DNA from: Gammaproteobacteria bacterium
GTDB lineage: Bacteria > Pseudomonadota > Gammaproteobacteria > Steroidobacterales > Steroidobacteraceae
DNA: 35,177 bases
Assembly (NCBI GenBank): GCA_005878835.1
Contig: VBMV01000076.1
Span: forward strand, 1 to 35,177
Direction of reading: 5' to 3'
Position numbers and translations under genes: made by a program
The notes under the pieces: generated by a model
The model's database searches: none
Seen by the model: the letters and a program-made list of their open reading frames with translations, nothing else
What the model was told of the DNA's origin: nothing
In this document: piece after piece, positions 7,887 through 13,334 of the stretch
How the letters are laid out: each line of letters opens with the position of its first letter
Position numbering within the stretch: the stretch's first letter is position 1

Positions 7887-9163
7887 TGAGCGTGAAGACC
7901 GCGACCGGCGCGCCCACGCGGCTGCCGGGGAGCGCGGCGCCCAAGCGGGGCCTGTGGGCCTGGCTCAACAAGCGCCTGCCGGTCGATGAGTTCATCGAGG
8001 AGCAGCTGACCGGTTACTACGCGCCGAAGAACTTCAACTTCTGGTACTTCTTCGGGTCGCTCGCCCTTGTGGTGCTGGTCATGCAGCTTCTGACCGGCAT
8101 CTTCCTCACCATGTTCTACAAGCCCGGCGAGCTCACCGCGTTCGACTCGGTCGAGTACATCATGCGCGAAGTGGACTTCGGCTGGCTCATCCGCTACCTG
8201 CATTCCACCGGCGCCTCCGCGTTCTTCATCGTCGTCTACCTGCACATGTTCCGGGCGTTCCTGTACGGCTCGTACCGCGCGCCGCGCGAGCTCCTGTGGC
8301 TGATCGGCATGCTGGTGTACCTGGCGCTCATGGCCGAGGCCTTCATGGGTTACGTGCTGCCCTGGGGCAACATGTCGTTCTGGGGCGCGCAGGTGATCGT
8401 GAACCTGTTCGGCACCATCCCCGGAATCGGCACCCCACTGGTGGAATGGATCCGCGGCGACTACGGCATTGCCGATGCGACGCTGACCCGCTTCTTTGCG
8501 CTGCATGTGGTGGCGCTGCCGCTCGCGCTGCTGCTGCTGGTGATGCTGCACCTGGTGGCGCTGCACCGCACCGGCTCGAACAACCCCGATGGCATCGAGA
8601 TCAAGGAGAAGGTGGGCGCTGACGGCATGCCGCTCGACGGCATTCCGTTCCACCCCTACTACACGGTCAAGGACGTGGTCGGCGTCGGGGTGTTCCTGCT
8701 GCTGTTCGCGCTGGTGGTGTTCTTCAAACCGACTCTCGGCGGCCTGTTCCTCGAGGCGCCGAACTTCGAGCCCGCCAATCCCCTGTCCACACCCGAGCAC
8801 ATCGCGCCGGTGTGGTACTTCACGCCTTACTACGCGATGCTGCGCGCGGTGCCGGATCAGCGCATGGGGGCGCTGCTCATGCTCCTGGCGGTGGTGTTGT
8901 TCCTGTTCCTGCCCTGGCTCGACCGCTCGCCGGTGAAGTCCATGCGCTATCGCGGCTGGATCTCGCGCACGGCGCTGGCGTTGTTCGCGCTGTCGTTCGT
9001 GGCGCTCGGGTACCTTGGCCTGCAGCCTGCGGAAGGCCTGTATGTGGTGCTGGCGCGCATTTTCGCGGCCATCTACTTCGCGTTCTTCCTGCTCATGCCG
9101 TTCTACAGCCGCATCGACCCGGTGAAGCCCGTGCCCGACCGAGTGGTCTTCCATGCGCACTGA
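7886..9163 (+). CDS. petB: Ubiquinol-cytochrome c reductase, cytochrome b subunit
   Basis: A 425-aa polytopic membrane protein. It carries two haem-binding His pairs, in the helices HSTGASAFFIVVYLHMF and HVVALPLALLLLVMLHLVALH, and GNMSFWGAQVIVNLF in the Qo region. The usual PEWY loop reads PVWY (APVWYFTPYYAMLRA), a variant seen in beta- and gammaproteobacteria. It oxidises ubiquinol at Qo and reduces quinone at Qi, moving protons to the periplasm. The ATG at 7886 shares one base with the petA stop. The long open frame extending upstream over petA is a GC-bias artefact. Its 3' end overlaps petC by 11 nt. Confidence 0.97.
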   Translation: MSVKTATGAPTRLPGSAAPKRGLWAWLNKRLPVDEFIEEQLTGYYAPKNFNFWYFFGSLALVVLVMQLLTGIFLTMFYKPGELTAFDSVEYIMREVDFGWLIRYLHSTGASAFFIVVYLHMFRAFLYGSYRAPRELLWLIGMLVYLALMAEAFMGYVLPWGNMSFWGAQVIVNLFGTIPGIGTPLVEWIRGDYGIADATLTRFFALHVVALPLALLLLVMLHLVALHRTGSNNPDGIEIKEKVGADGMPLDGIPFHPYYTVKDVVGVGVFLLLFALVVFFKPTLGGLFLEAPNFEPANPLSTPEHIAPVWYFTPYYAMLRAVPDQRMGALLMLLAVVLFLFLPWLDRSPVKSMRYRGWISRTALALFALSFVALGYLGLQPAEGLYVVLARIFAAIYFAFFLLMPFYSRIDPVKPVPDRVVFHAH

Positions 9164-9971
9164 AGCCGGGCGCGGCAGGGGCGGATTCCTGGCCGCGGCA
9201 CTGCTGGCAGCGGCGGCTGCACACGGCGCGCGGGCGGCCGAGGGGGCGTCCGGCGGCGCGGAGGCGACGGCCGGGTTCGGCGCCGACTGGCAGAGCTGGC
9301 ACGCCGCCAACGACGTATCCGACATGGCCTCGGTGCAGCGCGGCGCGCGCAACTTCGTCAGCTACTGCCTCGGGTGCCACTCGCTCAAGTACGAGCGCTG
9401 GTCGCGCCTGGCGCAGGACCTGGGTGTTCCGCCGCGGCTGCTGGAGCAGGACCTGCTGCCGCCCGGAGACAAACCCGCGCAGTACATCCTCACCAGCATG
9501 CCGGCGGCGGATTCGCAGGCCTGGTTCGGCAAGACCCCGCCGGACCTGAGTCTGATGGCGCGGGCCCGCGGTCAGGACTACCTCTACCAGTTCCTGAGGA
9601 CCTTCTACGTGGATCCCGCGAGTCAGACGGGCGCCAACAACCTGCGGCTGCCGGCCACCGCCATGCCGCACGTGCTCTCGGAGCTCGAGGGACTCAAACG
9701 CGCCGTATACCGGCAAGCCGCCGGCAGCGCGCCAGCGCGGCAGGTCACCCACCAGCAGGTGTTCGACCACTTCGAGCAGATCGCCCCCGGACGCCTGAGC
9801 GCCGCGGAGTACGACGGCTTCGTACGCGATACGGTGAACTTCCTCGACTACGTCAGCGAACCGACGCAGACGGCGCGCCGCGCACTGGGCGTGTGGGTAG
9901 TGCTGTTTCTGCTGGTGTTCACCTGGCTCGCCTGGCTGGTGAAGCGCGAGTACTGGAAGGATGTGCACTGA
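9153..9971 (+). CDS. petC: Ubiquinol-cytochrome c reductase, cytochrome c1 subunit
   Basis: A 272-aa protein with an N-terminal signal peptide (FLAAALLAAAAAHGARA), a CxxCH haem-attachment site (YCLGCHSLKYERW), the likely axial Met in ATAMPHVL, and a C-terminal membrane helix (GVWVVLFLLVFTWLAWLV) ending in KREYWKDVH. It passes electrons from the Rieske centre to soluble or membrane cytochrome c. It starts inside the end of petB (11-nt overlap), so the three pet genes form one coupled operon. A GC-rich potential hairpin (about 9975-9988) follows the stop but lacks a T-run. Confidence 0.96.
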   Translation: MRTEAGRGRGGFLAAALLAAAAAHGARAAEGASGGAEATAGFGADWQSWHAANDVSDMASVQRGARNFVSYCLGCHSLKYERWSRLAQDLGVPPRLLEQDLLPPGDKPAQYILTSMPAADSQAWFGKTPPDLSLMARARGQDYLYQFLRTFYVDPASQTGANNLRLPATAMPHVLSELEGLKRAVYRQAAGSAPARQVTHQQVFDHFEQIAPGRLSAAEYDGFVRDTVNFLDYVSEPTQTARRALGVWVVLFLLVFTWLAWLVKREYWKDVH

Positions 9972-10033
9972 CCGTGGCGCCTGGGCGCCGGCGGCACCGG
10001 GCGCTTGCAACGGACGGGTCGCTGGAGCGGAAT

Positions 10034-10654
10034 TTGTCGAGCAGACGATCCATCATGACACTGTTTTCCGCGCCCAATGACCCGTGGAGTCATCGCACGC
10101 GCATCGTGCTGGCCGAAAAAGGCATCAGCATCGATATCGTGAGCGTCGAAGCCGGGCGCTTTCCGGAGGATCTGCTCGATCTCAACCCCTACCACAGCGT
10201 GCCCACGCTGGTGGACCGGGATCTGGTGCTGTACGACTCGCGCGTCATCATCGAATACCTCGACGAGCGCTTCCCGCATCCGCCCCTGATGCCGGTCGAT
10301 CCGGTGACCCGCGCGCAGTTCCGGCTGGCGCTGTACCGCATCGAGCGCGACTGGTACACGCTCGCGCGCCAGATCGATCAGGAGCCGGACAAGAAACAGA
10401 GCGTCAAGCTGAAGAAGATCCTGCGCGATACGATTCTGCAGAGCACCGATCTGTTCAAGGTGAAGCCGTACTTTCTGTCCGACGAGTTCTCGCTGGTCGA
10501 TGCCACCATTGCGCCGGTGCTGTGGCGGCTGCCTCACTATGAGATCGACCTGCCGCCACAGGCCCAGCCGATCGAGAAGTATGCGCAGCTGGTGTTCTCG
10601 CGCCCGGCGTTCCGCGAGGGCCTGTCGGAGCGCGAGCAGGAGATGCGCCTGTGA
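10034..10654 (+). CDS. sspA: Stringent starvation protein A
   Basis: A glutathione-S-transferase-fold protein that binds RNA polymerase and alters transcription in stationary phase and acid stress. Family marks are RIVLAEKGISIDIVSVE, NPYHSVPTLVDRDLVLYDSR, IIEYLDERFPHPPLMPVDPV and KPYFLSDEFSLVDATIAPVLWRLP. Two starts compete. The TTG at 10034 gives 206 aa beginning MSSRRSIMTLFS, has GGAG 6 nt upstream, and restores the conserved RSxMTLFS residues known from E. coli SspA. The ATG at 10055 gives 199 aa but has no ribosome-binding site. The TTG is preferred. It is coupled to sspB by a GTGA overlap and lies 62 nt after petC. Confidence 0.95.
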   Translation: MSSRRSIMTLFSAPNDPWSHRTRIVLAEKGISIDIVSVEAGRFPEDLLDLNPYHSVPTLVDRDLVLYDSRVIIEYLDERFPHPPLMPVDPVTRAQFRLALYRIERDWYTLARQIDQEPDKKQSVKLKKILRDTILQSTDLFKVKPYFLSDEFSLVDATIAPVLWRLPHYEIDLPPQAQPIEKYAQLVFSRPAFREGLSEREQEMRL

Positions 10655-11061
10655 GCGCCACGAATAACAAGGTGTTGCCCAAGCGCCCCTACCTGCTGCG
10701 CGCCATGCATCAATGGATCACGGAGTGCGGCAACACCCCGCACGTGATCGTCGATGCGGGGCGGGAGGGCGCGGAGGTGCCGCGTGCCTATGTCAAGGAC
10801 GGCAAGATCGTGCTGAATCTGAGCGAGGGCGCCACCCAGCGCCTGCGCCTCGGCAACGAGGCGGTGGAGTTCGAGGCGCGCTTCGCCGGCGTGATCCACC
10901 ACGTCCGCTTTCCGGTGACTGCGGTGCTCGGCATCTACGCGCGCGAGACCGGCGAGGGGATGGTGTTCTCCGAGCAGGACCTGGGGCCCGAGCCACCGAC
11001 GCGGCCGACGAGCGCGGAGGAGGGCGGTGCGCGCCGCCCGCGGCTGAAGGTGGTCAAGTAA
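10651..11061 (+). CDS. sspB: ClpXP adaptor (stringent starvation protein B)
   Basis: A 136-aa adaptor that delivers ssrA-tagged peptides, and RseA fragments, to ClpXP. The N-terminal dimer/substrate domain (PKRPYLLRAMHQWITECGNTPHVIVD, VLNLSEGATQRL, FEARFAGVIHHVRFPVTAVLGIYARE) is followed by a flexible Pro/Glu-rich linker and the terminal RPRLKVVK, the ClpX-docking tail of the family. The start is GTG, overlapping the sspA stop by 4 nt. DegS and SspB both act in sigma-E activation in E. coli and lie within 4 kb here. The gene converges on rnpB with only 20 nt between. Confidence 0.96.
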   Translation: MSATNNKVLPKRPYLLRAMHQWITECGNTPHVIVDAGREGAEVPRAYVKDGKIVLNLSEGATQRLRLGNEAVEFEARFAGVIHHVRFPVTAVLGIYARETGEGMVFSEQDLGPEPPTRPTSAEEGGARRPRLKVVK

Positions 11062-11081
11062 CGCGCGCCAGCGCGCAATTA

Positions 11082-11461
11082 AAGAGTCGGCCTGTAAGCC
11101 GGGTTCTGTCGAGGGCAATCATTCCTCTGGGGTCCGCGTCACCGCGAACCTCTAGCGGCCTACCCGGAAGCGCGCGCGGATCGGCGCTGCGCCCGCCTTG
11201 AGGGCGGAAGCGGCTTCCCTATTTGGCCTTGCTCCAGGTGGGGTTTACCGTGCCGTCGCGTGTTGCCACCGACGCGGTGCGCTCTTACCGCACCGTTTCA
11301 CCCTTGCCGGTCCCGTGAGGGACTTGGGCGGTCTGCTCTCTGTTGCACTTTCCGTGGGCTCGCGCCCCCCAGGCGTTACCTGGCACCCGATCCGCCGGAG
11401 CCCGGACTTTCCTCCACCCGCGCCATTGCTGGCGAAGGCAGCGATTGCCCGGCCGACTCTC
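11082..11461 (-). ncRNA. rnpB: RNase P RNA, bacterial type A
   Basis: The catalytic RNA that removes tRNA 5' leaders. On the minus strand it begins GAGAGUCGGCCGGGCAAUCG and has the conserved GAGGAAAGUCCGGGCUCC, the internal GGUAAGAGCGCACCG and GGUAAACCCCACC segments, and AAAUAGG. It closes with CAGAACCCGGCUUACAGGCC pairing back to the 5' GGCCGACUC. The length, about 380 nt, fits type A. The ends are judged from pairing of GAGUCGGCC with GGCCGACUC and may be off by a few bases. No coding capacity is claimed for the open frames that cross it. A near copy of its promoter and first 16 nt lies 1030 bp away. Confidence 0.96.
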
Positions 11462-11500
11462 GCGGATCACGATACGGGCGCCCGTAAGGAAGTCAAATGG
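11448..11500. repeat. Direct repeat copy 1 (rnpB promoter plus rnpB 5' end)
   Basis: This 53-bp segment matches 12478-12530 at 44 of 53 positions with no gaps and a constant offset of 1030 bp. It covers the first rnpB bases, the -10 and the -35. The identical core is TCACGATACGGGCG plus AGTCAAATG. Confidence 0.8.
11462..11500 (-). promoter_or_regulatory. rnpB promoter (copy 1 of a duplicated element)
   Basis: On the minus strand TTGACT (11496-11491), 16 nt, then TATCGT (11474-11469), with the RNA 5' end predicted 7-8 nt further at about 11461. The GC-rich discriminator next to the start resembles stringently controlled stable-RNA promoters. The same boxes and spacing recur at 12491-12530. 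Confidence 0.7.
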
Positions 11501-11607
11501 GGTTGCCCGCGCAGGTCGGGCGCGGGCGGTGGGTGCCACCGCCGCAGCGTCCGGTACCCGGAAACGCAATGGCTCGAACTAAGCTCGGTTGCGCGGAGTT
11601 TGGAACT

Positions 11608-12300
11608 CTAGGACTCCAGGTCCTCATCAATGCCCTTCTCAGAACCCTTCGCCGCATCTTTCTGTGCCGGTGATTCTTCGGCTTGCTGTTGTCGCAACTT
11701 CAACCAGTCTTCCCTTCCCTTCGACCGAAGCTCCTCAGGCGTCGGCGACGCCCCCTGTGGACGCAGTTTCAGCCACTCTTCCTGGCCTCGCTTTTTCGTT
11801 TCATCAACCTCGGAGCGAGTGGTGGACGACTGCTCCTGAGCACACTCGCGGTGCTTTTCGGCTTCACGCAGCGCAGCAACGTCGGCCAGGTCTTGCGGTC
11901 GTCCTGCGGAAATTTTCGCAGCCAGCAGATCCTCGCGCGAGATAAACGGGGCAGTGAGGTCGTCGTCGATTGCGACGTCCACTCGCCTCTGCCACGCCCC
12001 GTCAAAATCAACACCGCTGATGCTTGGAAATATATCCACCATCACCGGCGGCGTGCCCATGCGGAAAAAACTACCCGCCTCCGTAAAGTCTTGTGGGCTC
12101 AGCCCTTGGAGCGGAGCTCCAAACTGCGCCAATGCCGCGTATACCGCCCTGGAATTTGCGGCGTCTGCGCTGATCAGGACGTCAAGATCCTTGGTTGCCC
12201 GCGGCTGGGCATGAAATGAGACGGCATACCCGCCGACGATCAGATACTTAACGCGCTGGGCGTTGAAGGCGGACAAGAGTTCTTTGAAGTCTCGGAACAT
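11608..12300 (-). CDS. Nucleotidyltransferase (MNT/AbiEii-like) with duplicated C-terminal motif
   Basis: A 230-aa protein. Residues 1-120 have a DNA polymerase-beta-type nucleotidyltransferase signature: KYLIVGGYAVSFHAQPRATKDLDVLIS gives the GG and DxD metal site, and SREDLLAAKISAGRPQDLADVAAL closes the domain. Such proteins occur in toxin-antitoxin and phage-defence pairs, where some transfer AMP or NMP to a protein or tRNA. The last 80 residues are charged and probably disordered, and carry the same motif twice: RGQEEWLKLR and KGREDWLKLR, joined by a TPEELR linker. I do not recognise that tail. The small gene upstream overlaps this start by 53 nt. The module is bracketed by the rnpB-promoter repeats. 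Confidence 0.78.
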   Translation of the reverse strand: MFRDFKELLSAFNAQRVKYLIVGGYAVSFHAQPRATKDLDVLISADAANSRAVYAALAQFGAPLQGLSPQDFTEAGSFFRMGTPPVMVDIFPSISGVDFDGAWQRRVDVAIDDDLTAPFISREDLLAAKISAGRPQDLADVAALREAEKHRECAQEQSSTTRSEVDETKKRGQEEWLKLRPQGASPTPEELRSKGREDWLKLRQQQAEESPAQKDAAKGSEKGIDEDLES

Positions 12301-12448
12301 CCAGAGCCTGTCCCTTTATTGCATAGGTGGCAACAGTGATGTCCATCACCGCGCGAATCCGCTCGCCCGGCGGCAGGCGATGCCACGCCCGGTATGCAGC
12401 GGCGTTCATCGACTCCACGCTATCGTACCGCGTGATGCGCTTATCCAT
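12248..12448 (-). CDS. Small partner protein of the nucleotidyltransferase
   Basis: A 66-aa protein (MDKRITRYDSVESMNAAAYR...) with LPPGERIRAVMDITVATYA in the middle and an RLQRTL-type C-terminus. Small genes with an ERI/ERL helix and a terminal LQR motif often stand directly upstream of nucleotidyltransferases of this type, so this is probably the cognate partner or antitoxin. It overlaps the nucleotidyltransferase by 53 nt in another frame, which implies coupled translation. Its predicted message starts at the second copy of the rnpB promoter, 40-45 nt upstream. No strong ribosome-binding site is seen. Confidence 0.6.
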   Translation of the reverse strand: MDKRITRYDSVESMNAAAYRAWHRLPPGERIRAVMDITVATYAIKGQALDVPRLQRTLVRLQRPAR

Positions 12449-12477
12449 TCAAGAGAACTTAGCACGATCTGAGCGTG

Positions 12478-12530
12478 CCCGGCCGGCTCTCGCCGGTCAC
12501 GATACGGGCGCGCGCGCCGAAGTCAAATGC
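12478..12530. repeat. Direct repeat copy 2 of the rnpB promoter and 5' end
   Basis: Same orientation as copy 1, 44 of 53 identical. It includes the first 16 nt of rnpB (GAGAGCCGGCCGGGCA against GAGAGTCGGCCGGGCA), after which similarity stops and no RNase P RNA follows. On its other side it runs into the 3' end of the PIN toxin gene. Confidence 0.8.
12491..12526 (-). promoter_or_regulatory. Promoter copy 2, likely drives the nucleotidyltransferase pair
   Basis: TTGACT (12526-12521), 16 nt, TATCGT (12504-12499), identical in both boxes and spacing to the rnpB promoter. Transcription would start near 12491, 43 nt before the 66-codon gene. The TGA stop of the PIN toxin gene (12525-12523) lies inside the -35 box. 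Confidence 0.6.
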
Positions 12531-12963
12531 CCTTGCGCGGCACCGGATCGGCCCCCACGACACCGAACCCATGAGCCTGCGCAGCCAGCCCCAGGGCGGC
12601 GTCATGAGTAGCCATGAGTGGATCGATGCCCATCGCATCTCTCCAAAGCAGTGCGGATGCGAGATGAATCGCATCCAGAGTCCCCAGTTCCGTTGGCATG
12701 GGTTGCGCGGCGCGATCGAGAATGATGGCGTCGACCTCGACAAGCTCGAGCGAATCGATGAGCGCCAGGATCGTCGAGCGGCGTCGCGCGACCTCAGTAT
12801 CGGGAAGCTGAGCGCGTAGCCTCGCTCGATCGAGCGTGCGCAGGCTCTCGGTCGCAAGCAGCGCGCTCGATACGCCGCGGTCAATCCGCCTCCACTGCGG
12901 CAGCGCGTTGGGTTGCGCAAAGGCGACGCGCAGCAACACGGATGAGTCGACATAGGCAATCAT
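12523..12963 (-). CDS. PIN-domain toxin (VapC-like)
   Basis: A 146-aa PIN protein. The acidic residues are Asp6 (MIAYVDSSVLLR), Glu39 (ATESLR), Asp97 (GTLDAIHLASAL) and Asp121 (ATHDAALGLAA), the four expected for a metal-dependent RNase. Its start overlaps the Phd-type antitoxin stop as ATGA. It differs from the VapC at 5.2-5.7 kb in sequence and in antitoxin class. Its last codons and stop lie in the duplicated rnpB-promoter segment (ending PRKGI), so the very C-terminus may have been altered by the event that made the repeat. Confidence 0.88.
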   Translation of the reverse strand: MIAYVDSSVLLRVAFAQPNALPQWRRIDRGVSSALLATESLRTLDRARLRAQLPDTEVARRRSTILALIDSLELVEVDAIILDRAAQPMPTELGTLDAIHLASALLWRDAMGIDPLMATHDAALGLAAQAHGFGVVGADPVPRKGI

Positions 12964-13220
12964 CGATGGCTCTGGCGCTCTTCAATCAGCAAGCCGACGA
13001 TATCCAGGTCGAGGCGCGCCGGCTTCGGTAGCGGGATCTTGTTGGGCGCTGGCGTGCCGGATGCGGGCTTGCGGATGCGCAGGGCTGTGCGTTCCCGGAT
13101 CGGAACGATATGCGCGATCGCAGTATTGCGATCCAGGACGGCGAGAGTCTCACCGCGCTGAACGGTGCGAAGAAACTCGCTCAGACGGGCCTTGAGTTCC
13201 GCAATTCGCACCTGCTTCAT
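12960..13220 (-). CDS. Phd/YefM-family antitoxin
   Basis: An 86-aa protein beginning MKQVRIAELKARLSEFLRTVQRGETLAVLDRNTAIAHIVP, the typical Phd/YefM DNA-binding fold (ELKARLSE, RGE, then a D/G-x-x-IAHIVP strand). The Pro-rich C-terminal half (SGTPAPNKIPLPKPARLDLD) would wrap the PIN toxin. No Shine-Dalgarno precedes the ATG at 13220, and an AT-rich palindromic promoter-like block starts right at the ATG, so a leaderless message is likely. It should be autoregulated by the toxin-antitoxin complex. Confidence 0.88.
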   Translation of the reverse strand: MKQVRIAELKARLSEFLRTVQRGETLAVLDRNTAIAHIVPIRERTALRIRKPASGTPAPNKIPLPKPARLDLDIVGLLIEERQSHR

Positions 13221-13245
13221 GACTATATATGACCATAACTAGTCA
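13220..13245. promoter_or_regulatory. Candidate operator/promoter of the Phd-PIN pair
   Basis: TGACTA (13220-13225) and TAGTCA (13240-13245) form an inverted repeat around an AT-rich centre that also holds further GTCA/TGAC half-sites. On the minus strand TTGCTA, 18 nt, CATATA can be read as a promoter ending about 5 nt before the ATG. Confidence 0.45.
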
Positions 13246-13334
13246 CACATAGCAATGCGAAACCTGGCGACAAAATAACGCGGCCGCGCCGCCACCACGA
13301 TCAGCGATCCTCGCGAAGCCCGCGGGCGCCTGGC

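Noticed and set aside
7832-9352. 506-codon open frame on the minus strand opposite petB
   Set aside because: Composition (HQQEQ/RR-rich) mirrors hydrophobic petB codons read backwards; petB is certain.
9975-9988. GGCGC-CTGG-GCGCC hairpin after petC as a terminator
   Set aside because: There is no T-run and sspA follows in 62 nt, so read-through is equally likely; not annotated.
11063-11076. GCGCG-ccag-CGCGC hairpin between sspB and rnpB as a shared terminator
   Set aside because: Only a 5-bp GC stem, and no T-run follows on either strand.
11198-11611. Open frames across the RNase P RNA region on both strands
   Set aside because: The region is rnpB with conserved RNA elements; the frames have no protein-like features. 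They did help show the repeated promoter segment.
11448-12530. Classical transposon or integron explanation for the paired repeats
   Set aside because: The repeats are direct, not terminal inverted, are longer than typical target duplications, and no recombinase is encoded between them.
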